Part shown: positions 1 through 7,204 of the stretch, one piece after another
Layout: each line of letters begins with the position of its first letter
Numbering within the stretch: position 1 is the first letter of the stretch
DNA from: Solimicrobium sp.
Lineage (GTDB): Bacteria > Pseudomonadota > Gammaproteobacteria > Burkholderiales > Burkholderiaceae_D
Reading direction: 5' to 3'
Assembly: GCA_021155915.1 (NCBI GenBank)
Contig: JAJNBE010000027.1
Coordinates: forward strand, 1-32,394
DNA length: 32,394 bases
Program-made: the position numbers and the translations under genes
Notes under the pieces: model-generated
Database searches by the model: none
Told to the model about the DNA's origin: nothing
The model's input: the letters and a program-made list of their open reading frames with translations, nothing else

Positions 1-2
1 AT

Positions 3-1616
3 ATAGCAATCGCCGATGCCATCAAGTCTGGTGCTTTGAATCTGGTGTACTCTGAAAAATACCGTTCGCTGGATGACTACCTGATTCCAAAATTGGATTG
101 GGACGCAAACCGTGCTGCGTATTTGCGGCGTGCTCAACTGGAGAAGTTCACCGATTATGGCGCTACGCTTCAAACTCTCAATGAGGCACTTGATGCGCAG
201 TACGAGGAAACCAATACGCATTTTGCGTCAGGCGAGAATTCGTTTCTTACTCTTCGCACGAATGGTAGTTTCCACGTAAGCACGCCAAAGCTCGATGACG
301 TCGAAGCGCTTTCGCTCTCCACCTTTTTCCCAGAACAGAAGTATATTTCCCTGCTTGAAGTCTTAGCTACGGTAAATCAAGCGACTGGCTTTCTCGATGA
401 ATTTGAACATTGGCAACCAAAATACCAGTCGGTGAAACCGCACAAGAAAATTTTCTTTGCGGGGATCATCGGTTACGGTTGTGACATCGGTCACAGGAAG
501 CTCGCGCAGATATCGAAACAAATCAACGCGCATGAGCTTGCTACCACAATCAATTGGTTCTTTTCGCTCGCGAATATACACAACGCCAATGATCGTATTT
601 TGCAGCTTGTTGATCGAATGAATCTGCCAAACCTCTACCGACAACAACCTGACGTACTGCATACCTCCAGCGATGGGCAGAAATTCGAGGTCGCGGTAGA
701 CTCGTTGAACGCAAATTACTCGTTCAAATATTTAGGCAAAGACAAAGGTGTGAGTGTCATTAGTTTCATCGACATGCGCCATTTGTTATGGCACTCCACC
801 GTGATCACCTCCTCTGAGAGAGAAGCGGCATATGTGATTGATGGCCTGATGCACAACAACGTAATCAGGAGCGACATCCATTCGACTGACACGCATGGCT
901 ACTCGGAAATCATTTTTGCCACGACCTATTTGCTGGATACCAGGTTTGCGCCGCGCATCAAAGGCGTTGGGCGTCAGCAGCTTTATGCTTTCAAGAACCG
1001 CAAATTCTACGAGGACCAGGGACATGCTGCGCTACTACCACACCGTGCGATTCGCGAAATCCTGATTGAACCGCAGTGGGATGAAATCTTGCGATTCATC
1101 GCGACCATCCGTCTGAAAGTGGCGACGGCGTCACAACTCTTCAAGCGCCTTAACTCCTATTCCCGGCAACATCCGTTGTACCAGGCATTAAAGGAATGTG
1201 GTAAATTGCCGAAGTCGCTTTTTATTTTGAAATACGCCGACGATCTGGCGCTCAGGCAGTCCATCGAAAAACAGCTCAATAAAGTGGAAGGCTCGCATAA
1301 ATTTGCCAAGGCCATTTCCTTCGGCCACAATCATGAGTTTATCCAAAGCGAAAAGGAAGATCAGGAAATCGCAGAGGGCTGCCGACGACTAATCAAGAAT
1401 GCCATCATCTGCTGGAATTATCTGTTTTTGGCGCGAGCACTCGATGAAGAGTCTGATGAAACGCGCAAAACTGAATTGATTGAGGCTATCCGCAACGGAT
1501 CAGTAGTTACCTGGCGGCACTTTAACCTGCATGGTGAATTCGATTTCTCAGATGATCGAATGATTGATTCGATCGGATTGATTGACCCAAAAAATCAACT
1601 TCCACGGAAAATCTAA
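3..1616 (+). CDS. tnpA: Tn3-family transposase, C-terminal part (5' end outside window)
   Basis: This is the DDE transposase of a Tn3-type replicative transposon. The reading frame is already open at the window edge, so the visible 537 codons are the C-terminal half of a protein that is normally about 950-1000 residues. Counting from the TTG at 36, the catalytic positions appear to be D213 (in SSDGQKFEV), D285 (in STDTHGYSE) and E418 (in NKVEGSHKFAKAI), the usual spacing and context in the family. The run LLDTRFAPRIKGVGRQQLY is also typical. No internal stop is seen, so this half may be intact. No resolvase is in view. A cointegrate terminal repeat would be expected just after the stop; the A/T-rich run near 1619-1660 could be part of it, but no partner copy was found in the window. 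Confidence 0.9.
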   Translation: MAIADAIKSGALNLVYSEKYRSLDDYLIPKLDWDANRAAYLRRAQLEKFTDYGATLQTLNEALDAQYEETNTHFASGENSFLTLRTNGSFHVSTPKLDDVEALSLSTFFPEQKYISLLEVLATVNQATGFLDEFEHWQPKYQSVKPHKKIFFAGIIGYGCDIGHRKLAQISKQINAHELATTINWFFSLANIHNANDRILQLVDRMNLPNLYRQQPDVLHTSSDGQKFEVAVDSLNANYSFKYLGKDKGVSVISFIDMRHLLWHSTVITSSEREAAYVIDGLMHNNVIRSDIHSTDTHGYSEIIFATTYLLDTRFAPRIKGVGRQQLYAFKNRKFYEDQGHAALLPHRAIREILIEPQWDEILRFIATIRLKVATASQLFKRLNSYSRQHPLYQALKECGKLPKSLFILKYADDLALRQSIEKQLNKVEGSHKFAKAISFGHNHEFIQSEKEDQEIAEGCRRLIKNAIICWNYLFLARALDEESDETRKTELIEAIRNGSVVTWRHFNLHGEFDFSDDRMIDSIGLIDPKNQLPRKI

Positions 1617-1749
1617 TCAATTTAGACGCAACGATAAAACGACCTCTCAAAACACGCTGTATGCGACGATCTGATGGCGGGGGGGATGAAAGTATCGGTT
1701 GGCCTTAAAAAATAGCCAATTTACTGATTCTGTGGAACTTTAGCGCCGT

Positions 1750-2401
1750 TTGTGCAAACACACCCATATCTAAACGGAGCATTGATTTACCACGGTATCT
1801 TTTGAGCAAAGCGATAGAGCCAGGCAGCGTCGTGATTGTGGATAGTACCGGGCTCAAGGTGTATGGAAAAGATGAGTGGCACCAGGAAAAGCACAACATT
1901 CCTGCCCGGCGTACATGGCGTAAATTACATCTTGCTATCGACGAAAAACATCACGTATTAGCCTGTGAACTGACCACGCCAGAAGTAGGTGATACGACGG
2001 CAGTACCAGATTTACTGACGCAAATACCCACGCCTTTTGACACATTCGTCGGTGATGGCGCATACAATGGCGAACCGACATCGCAGGCAGTTCTCAACAA
2101 ACAGCCCAATGCGCAAGTGGTCATCCCACCGCACAAAATAGCCATCTATTCTGCGACCGGCAACACACAGCGCGATCAGCATATTGATGCCATTGCCAGG
2201 CAGGGACGTACAACATGGCAACGCATAACTGGTTACAACATCCGAAACTACGTGGAGCTGGCGGTGCAGCGCTTCAAGCGTATTTTTGGTAACACCATGA
2301 AAGCACGCGCGCTTCCACAGCAAAAAACGGAAGCATGGATCAGTGCGTCTGCATTAAACAGAATGACCAATTTGGGTATGCCAGTCTCCGTAAAAATCTA
2401 A
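1750..2401 (+). pseudogene. IS5-family transposase, 5'-truncated
   Basis: This is the C-terminal two thirds of an IS5-type DDE transposase. Recognisable blocks are VDSTGLKVYGKDEWH (first Asp), RRTWRKLHLAIDE, a second Asp in VGDGAYNG, and the last acidic residue in NYVELAVQRFKRIFG. The frame stays open upstream of the TTG at 1802: the codons from about 1762 read TPISKRSIDLPRYLL, a typical block of this family. The N-terminal region that should precede it is missing, so the copy is broken. It begins about 130 bp after the Tn3 transposase stop, which suggests one element inserted into or deleted part of the other. The IS-like tail continues to about 2450. It is probably inactive. Confidence 0.8.
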
Positions 2402-2615
2402 AAATAGTGAGCCAGGGGAACCTGTTGCCTGGATTTCGCTTTATTCAACAACGCCCGTCTGCGTTTGATGACGATTTTCCCTACTGCAATTCTATCTTCC
2501 GATAGGAAGCTTACTAAAATTAAACATTCACACTATTCCTGCTGTTTTTTGGTCGAATCCCTGCCAACCCTCTCATAGCATGGTGCGGGTGAAAAAGTGG
2601 ATTTTTCAGGGAAGA

Positions 2616-3977
2616 CTATATATGTTTGCCTATTACATCGATTAAATCTCGAGGAAAACTATTTCCGTTAAAAAATGAGCCCTCGCTTTGTAGTCCCTGT
2701 AACAAAAGCACATACTTTTCCTTTCTTTCTTGCTGGGAGATTACCTCCTGAATTTCGGGGCAATCAGTTTGAGCTCCGCGCAAGTCAGCTCCTTGCAAGT
2801 CCGACACTTTCACGTTAGCCTCCCGCAAGTCAGTCCTTCGCAGGTCAGCTCCCTGCAAGTTAGCCTTCCGCAATTTAGCCCCTTGCAAATTAGCCTCACG
2901 CAAGTTGGCTCCCTGCAAGTTAGCCTCCTTTAAGTCCGCATCCTGCAAGTTAGCTCCTTGTAAGCTACTGTCCTGCAAGTAAGCCCCCCAGAAACGAGCC
3001 TCCTGCAAACTCGCGCCCTGCAAGTTAGCGTTCTCCAAGTGAGCTCCCGTCAATTGAGCTTTCTTTAACTCAGCCCTTTGCAAGTGCGCTCCCTGCAAAT
3101 TGACCCCCTGTAAGTGGGCCCGCTGCAAGTGAGCCTTCTCTAAGCGAGCCCCTTGCAAGTCAGCCGCGCTTAAGGTGGCTCCCCCCAAGTCAGCCCCTTG
3201 CAAGCTAGCTCCTTGCAAGTTAGCCTGCCGCAAGTAAGCCCCCTGCATATTAGATCCTTGCAAATTAGCCTCCCGCAAGTTAACTCCTGGCATGTGAGCC
3301 TTGTGCAGTTGAGCTTTCGGCAAGTGAGCCTTCTGCAAATTCGCCCCATTCAAGCTAGCCTCCTGCAAGTTTGCCCCCTCCAGATGAGCCCCTTCCAAAT
3401 CCGCGACTATCAAGTCAGCCCCATGCAGGTTAGCCTCCCGCAAGTCAGCCATCTTCAAGTCAGCTCCATGTAAGCGAGCCCTATCCAAGTTAACGTTCTT
3501 TAAGTATAATGGGCACTCTCTCGGCGTTTGCTCAATTCTCTCCATCAAGGCCTCTACTTTGTCACTGGTTTTTTGAGAGGATTCAGAAACGTCACTTCTC
3601 AACATGGCGGAGAAGAGATGTGCTGTTTTCTCAGAAAGGTGATGTGTATCGAGAGAGTCCGACCACGCGGCATTCACCCGCAGCAAATCAGGAGAAAGTC
3701 TAACTAGTAGTTTGATGAGCTCTTTCTGCCCTTTTACCCCCTTTTCCAAGCAGGCCTTTCCAGTAAGAATGTCGAAAAGAAGGAGGTTACTCACCTCATT
3801 TTTACGTAAAACGACGAGTAAATTTTGAAAGGAAATATCGTTGTGTAGGTTAGTCAACAGTATTTGATTGGCCTCCATTTTTGGTATTAAATCAGCTATG
3901 TTGAGAGCGTATTCTGTTAGGCGTGTAATGTAGCAAGGGACACGTGGTACAACGGATGAGAGGGAGAGAAATTCCAT
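2616..3977 (-). CDS. Pentapeptide-repeat protein with F-box-like C-terminal tail (candidate effector)
   Basis: The protein has 453 residues. Residues 1-158 are non-repetitive and mostly helix-like. Residues about 159-406 are an unbroken run of some 50 pentapeptide repeats of the A(N/D)LQG type, which fold as a right-handed square beta-helix. Residues 407-453 form a tail that ends with SFPRDLIDVIGKHI. This tail resembles the end of the alanine-rich repeat protein at 28900-30423 (GIPEDVIKVVGNLLGRL) and the first helix of an F-box. The ATG at 3977 has no clear ribosome site. The gene is followed by mobile-element debris and preceded, 126 bp away on the same strand, by another repeat protein. Pentapeptide proteins include DNA mimics such as Qnr and secreted effectors; the N- and C-terminal additions argue against a plain Qnr-type protein. 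The function is inferred only. Confidence 0.85.
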   Translation of the reverse strand: MEFLSLSSVVPRVPCYITRLTEYALNIADLIPKMEANQILLTNLHNDISFQNLLVVLRKNEVSNLLLFDILTGKACLEKGVKGQKELIKLLVRLSPDLLRVNAAWSDSLDTHHLSEKTAHLFSAMLRSDVSESSQKTSDKVEALMERIEQTPRECPLYLKNVNLDRARLHGADLKMADLREANLHGADLIVADLEGAHLEGANLQEASLNGANLQKAHLPKAQLHKAHMPGVNLREANLQGSNMQGAYLRQANLQGASLQGADLGGATLSAADLQGARLEKAHLQRAHLQGVNLQGAHLQRAELKKAQLTGAHLENANLQGASLQEARFWGAYLQDSSLQGANLQDADLKEANLQGANLREANLQGAKLRKANLQGADLRRTDLREANVKVSDLQGADLRGAQTDCPEIQEVISQQERKEKYVLLLQGLQSEGSFFNGNSFPRDLIDVIGKHI

Positions 3978-4103
3978 ATAAATACCGTTTGAGAGTTGTT
4001 GAGGTTTGCATGGTCATCGGCAATTTACTGGATGGTATCGCCGCTTATTGTCAGATCAAATCGAAACTACATATCAATGGTGAAATTGAGCAAATTAATA
4101 TAT

Positions 4104-5432
4104 TCACCACCAATGCTTAAGCTTTTCTTCTCGCCTCTGCTGTCTTAACATAAAACCCGTTCCAATCATTTTTTGGCGCCCCAAAGAAAGAATGAGTTGA
4201 CGTAATTCAGACGGTAAATTAGTCGCCTCATCCGCCAACGAAAACAGACGTACTTTTTGATAAAAGTCCCACTGTGGAAGAAATTCAATAATCTTTCTTA
4301 ATATTTCTTTCTGTACGGGGTCTTTCTCCCGATCAAGCGCTAGTTGAAAAAATTTATCTGCTTTTTTCACATTCCGTTCCACAAGCTTCCCATCTAAAAA
4401 TAATTTCCCCAGTACGAGTTCAGGCGGGCCAAAAGAGGCCGCAGCGCTTTCTCCTAATAAAATGGTGAGGCAGTAGGTTGCATCAGAAGCAAAAACAAAA
4501 AGGCCTAAGCCTGTGCCGGTTAAAATCGCTTCAGCCATCTTAATCAATGTAAGGCTGGCAGTTACTTTACCTTCTTTATAATGATTTTCTAAAAGTTCAA
4601 TAGCGGAAGCACATAAAGAGGGATTAGTTGTAATATCTGTAACCTGAAAAGTACCGTCAGTATGATCCTCGTAAATAGTTTTCTCAGAAAAAAGCCAGGA
4701 ATAATCTGAAATGGATGCAAGACCTAAAGGATCAATAACTAACGACTCTACTTCGGGAAACAAAGGAAACTTAGCAAGATTATTGTGGTTACCGGAGATA
4801 GTTAAACGTTTTAAAGAAAAGGGGCCTTTCACTTGGATGGACATTAAATTGCTATTGTCATGTAACAGCAGATCATACAGACAAGGAAAATTATTGCTAC
4901 GAAGCGACAAAGTGGTAGCAGCCATATTGCTCAGCTTTAACTCGTCAACAGTAAATCTCCCTTCGAAACTAGTAAAGTTCGGACAATTTTTGATGTGCAC
5001 AAGCCTGCAGTGCCATGGAATATTTTCGCTAGAAAACGCGGTGATGGTCTCATTGTCGCAAAAAGTTAATGAGTCTAATGCGAAACTAGGTATGTCAGTT
5101 AAAAACGCGTGTAAAGTGATGTTGGGCTGACCCTTCAAAACAAGAGATATCTTTTTTGTAACTGTAGTTGGAAGGGGCGGCCGACTGTCCAAACCTTGAC
5201 AATCTATTAATACGGTCGCCCAACCGAAATCATTGACTTTTATTTGCATGAGGTTATTCATTACAGCTAAATAGCAGTCTCGGTTACTCATAGAATCGCC
5301 GGCAACCCATTCCTCTAATTGCAGCCTGTAGGATGGTAACAATTTATCTATTTCTGTCTCTCTAGCTGCCTCTTGTAGTACCCTGCTATAAAAATGTGAA
5401 GAAATATTTATTCGGTTAGATAAAGATTCCAT
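4104..5432 (-). CDS. LRR-like and Sel1-like repeat protein (candidate effector)
   Basis: The protein has 442 residues. The frame extends to a TTG at 5456, but the ATG at 5432 is preferred because AAGGA lies about 10 bases before it. Residues about 110-260 look like irregular leucine-rich repeats (for example FTVDELKLSNMAATTLSLRS, CLYDLLLHDNSNLMSIQV, SLKRLTISGNHNNL). Residues about 270-375 contain Sel1/TPR-like helices, with the clearest unit reading GPPELVLGKLFLDG then VKKADKFFQLALDRE. Near the C-terminus NLPSELRQLILSLGRQ matches the first helix of an F-box (LPxELxxxIL). No signal peptide is seen and no close family was recognised. The combination resembles secreted eukaryotic-like proteins of intracellular bacteria. 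No promoter could be fixed; the upstream region is transposon debris. Confidence 0.75.
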   Translation of the reverse strand: MESLSNRINISSHFYSRVLQEAARETEIDKLLPSYRLQLEEWVAGDSMSNRDCYLAVMNNLMQIKVNDFGWATVLIDCQGLDSRPPLPTTVTKKISLVLKGQPNITLHAFLTDIPSFALDSLTFCDNETITAFSSENIPWHCRLVHIKNCPNFTSFEGRFTVDELKLSNMAATTLSLRSNNFPCLYDLLLHDNSNLMSIQVKGPFSLKRLTISGNHNNLAKFPLFPEVESLVIDPLGLASISDYSWLFSEKTIYEDHTDGTFQVTDITTNPSLCASAIELLENHYKEGKVTASLTLIKMAEAILTGTGLGLFVFASDATYCLTILLGESAAASFGPPELVLGKLFLDGKLVERNVKKADKFFQLALDREKDPVQKEILRKIIEFLPQWDFYQKVRLFSLADEATNLPSELRQLILSLGRQKMIGTGFMLRQQRREEKLKHWW

Positions 5433-5456
5433 TTGTTTTTTCCTTGTGTTTGACAA

Positions 5457-5736
5457 ATACTGTCCATGCTCGAATATCGTGATAATTTGATCGAATATTC
5501 GCTAATCGTGAGCGAATCAAACGTGTATTTTCGTGTATAAAATGTGAACGAAGGCTTTTTGGTTGCTTTGCAACATATCCGATTCTCTGATTACCTTGAC
5601 GGAAATCCGGATGTTCGACCAACCACGGCAGAAGCAAGGTCTTGATTCAACAAGCGACGACGATAACGATAGACCGTTTGTCCAATGAATCTGCAGTTTG
5701 TTTGCGATTTCTTGCGCCGGAATTTTGCCCAATTTT
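5457..5736 (-). other. Decayed coding stretch next to transposon end
   Basis: No intact gene is seen. On the minus strand, reading from the transposon end leftwards, a frame encodes LRKLGKIPAQEIANKLQ, which looks like a helix-turn-helix start. The signal then jumps between frames (GQTVYRYRRRLLNQ in one, WLVEHPDFRQGNQRIGYVA in another). This looks like a frameshifted remnant, possibly of a regulator or transposon gene, but it could not be assigned. Confidence 0.3.
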
Positions 5737-5761
5737 CGTAGTGCGAGGTAAAAGTGTCACT
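5737..5761 (+). repeat. Left inverted end of transposon remnant
   Basis: This copy begins CGTAGTGCGAGG and ends GTGTCACT. It pairs with 7038-7062 as an inverted repeat with three mismatches. Confidence 0.65.
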
Positions 5762-5865
5762 TCTGCGAGGCTAAATGTGTCAACTCAAGTTTTTTAATCC
5801 AAAAAACATCTAATTCTTTAATAATTTCAACGAGTTATTGAATTTGCGAGGCAAATGTGTCACTT
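5742..5865 (+). repeat. Three direct copies of a transposase-binding-like motif
   Basis: Copies of a motif close to TGCGAGGCAAATGTGTCACT lie at 5742-5761, 5764-5783 and 5845-5864, all in the same orientation. Tandem 20-bp sites at an element edge are how TnsB/TniA-type transposases recognise their ends, so this fits the left edge of the tniQ element. Confidence 0.55.
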
Positions 5866-5931
5866 CGCTATATACTCAAACTGGTACATTGAAGATTTTA
5901 TTGGACCATCAACGCATCACAGACTATCCAC

Positions 5932-6543
5932 TTAATAATATGAAGAAGGATGCAACCATGATCTGGTCATCGCGACACGCGCCTTTCGCGCCAACGGGCG
6001 TTTGTTTACAATGCTAGGCGGCCATGATGCATACAATTTACGACAGCTTGCACAACGATACGGAGCGTCCAGGAAATACGCATTAAGTCGGTATGGTGTA
6101 TGTCCCCCACAAGCGTCACATTCGATTTCTAACCGGCATTGATGCACCGGACAAAATTTAATCGATTCAAGCTGATGCACGACACCATGATAGCCACGAT
6201 ACATACATTTTCTACAGTACCGGAAATATGGACTACTACACTGAAGCAGTGAATCCAGTAACAAAGAACTGTGAAGAGTGTTGAGCGACACCCCCAACAC
6301 CTGAGGTATCCGGCCTATATCGACGTCTGATTGGGATGCCCCCACACCCAAATAGGGATCAATGCTGCTGTCCCTGGCAAGCTGCGTCACAACAATATGG
6401 CCGGGCAACCTGTTCATCCGAACCAGCTTCCATAAAATGGACGCCAGGGATTCATAAGGATAAATCCATTTCGGATCGAAAACATACCCAAATGACGGTG
6501 TCAACGCACGTTCATTGAACAACATAATAGGTAAGGTTGCCAT
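5932..6543 (-). CDS. tniQ: TniQ-family transposition protein
   Basis: The protein has 203 residues. TniQ/TnsD proteins help choose the target site in Tn7- and Tn5053-like transposition. The sequence shows the family start (LPIMLFNERALTPSFGYV) and the zinc-binding series FRYCRKCMYRGYHG, then FCPVHQCRLEIECDACG, and a third pair CASC near residue 165. It is at the short end for the family. It lies just downstream of a tnsA-like pseudogene on the same strand and inside a pair of inverted ends, so it is the last intact gene of a dead element. No TnsB or TnsC partner is in the window, so it would have nothing local to work with. Confidence 0.75.
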   Translation of the reverse strand: MATLPIMLFNERALTPSFGYVFDPKWIYPYESLASILWKLVRMNRLPGHIVVTQLARDSSIDPYLGVGASQSDVDIGRIPQVLGVSLNTLHSSLLLDSLLQCSSPYFRYCRKCMYRGYHGVVHQLESIKFCPVHQCRLEIECDACGGHTPYRLNAYFLDAPYRCASCRKLYASWPPSIVNKRPLARKARVAMTRSWLHPSSYY

Positions 6544-6559
6544 GACTAATGCTGCGCCT

Positions 6560-6883
6560 TACGCTATGCCACTTTCGACAATTCAAACAATCCACGGCCC
6601 ACCGCTGCACATGTGTGTATACCGACGATAAGCAGGGTTTCACTATCTGATTTTCTTACCCAAAATCCGCTGGGCGCTGACATCCTTGCTTCAGCTCGAT
6701 AGTGACAGGTCGTTCACAAAATGCGGTCACCACAGGATCTGCTTCCAGGCGAATCCATTAGTCGTATTGTGCTTCGCCAAGGCACTTAAACCGACGGCCT
6801 AATTTTGGGCTATACACTTCGATGACCCTTGTGCCACGTGGCCTGCTAGTGATTATCGCGGTCTTAAATCGTAAATTAGTCAT
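6560..6883 (-). pseudogene. TnsA-like transposon endonuclease, broken
   Basis: Reading from an ATG at 6883 gives a TnsA-like N-terminus: VYSPKLGRRFKCLGEAQYD, then an in-frame TAA at 6758-6760, then WIRLEADPVVTAFCERPV and RPADF. After ADF the frame shifts by one base and continues WVRKSDSETLLIV. The pattern of an acidic residue, LEADP, FCE-P and a later DFWV is typical of the PD-(D/E)XK nuclease that cuts the 5' strands in heteromeric Tn7-type transposases. At least one stop and one frameshift make it non-functional. The C-terminal part and the following tnsB are not recognisable. The assignment is by eye, from motif order. Confidence 0.6.
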
Positions 6884-6924
6884 AGTTTCAACATGTTACA
6901 CCAACTTGCAAACAACCAAAGCTA

Positions 6925-7001
6925 TGAATTGACAGACTTACTTTGCAATGCTGTGAATTGACACTTTTATCTCGTTTGTTGTAAGGGGTAAATGTGTCAC
7001 T
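6925..7001. repeat. Right-edge motif copies of transposon remnant
   Basis: Two copies of TGAATTGACA(C/G) lie at about 6925 and 6953; the second continues as TGACACTTTTATCTCG, an inverted variant of the left-edge motif. A copy in left-edge orientation (GGGGTAAATGTGTCACT) ends at about 7001. The mixed orientation suggests rearrangement or more than one element. Confidence 0.4.
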
Positions 7002-7037
7002 ATTTGGATGCTGTCAGAGGAGACCGTGGTTAAAATC

Positions 7038-7062
7038 AGTGACACATTTGCTTCGCACTACG
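7038..7062 (-). repeat. Right inverted end of transposon remnant
   Basis: On the minus strand this reads CGTAGTGCGAAGC and ends TGTGTCACT, matching 5737-5761 at 22 of 25 positions. Confidence 0.65.
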
Positions 7063-7157
7063 GGTGCGCTATCTCGACCTATGTACTGATCGCTATCATT
7101 AAAAAGGAATTGCAATTGAACGCCTCGCTCTACACTTTATTACAGATTTTGTCGGTG

Positions 7158-7177
7158 TCCGTTTTTGAAAAAACGGA
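7158..7177. other. Short perfect hairpin near the 3' end of the protease gene
   Basis: TCCGTTTT and AAAACGGA pair across a tiny A/T loop, about 30 bases beyond the stop of the minus-strand gene at 7205. There is no following T-run on either strand, so a role as terminator is uncertain. Confidence 0.3.
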
Positions 7178-7204
7178 GATTTCATGCGCCTTTCAGACCG
7201 ATGG

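Larger units (their letters stand above)
5737..7062. mobile_element. Degenerate Tn7/Tn5053-type transposon remnant (tnsA-like pseudogene + tniQ)
   Basis: A 25-bp sequence at 5737-5761 and its reverse complement at 7038-7062 match at 22 of 25 positions. They bracket a tniQ gene and a tnsA-like pseudogene, both on the minus strand. Further copies of the end motif lie inside each edge. The genes for the main transposase (TnsB/TniA) and the AAA ATPase (TnsC/TniB) that normally lie between tnsA and tniQ are absent, so the element is an internally deleted relic that cannot move by itself. The exact terminal base at each end could not be fixed. Confidence 0.6.

Noticed and set aside
1619..1660. Tn3-type terminal inverted repeat
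   Set aside because: The position is right, but the partner end is outside the window and the outer G/C run is not clear, so the boundary cannot be supported.
2730..3473. Plus-strand frames rich in SLQVSLPQV
   Set aside because: They are antisense shadows of the pentapeptide repeats, whose 15-bp period leaves the other strand open.
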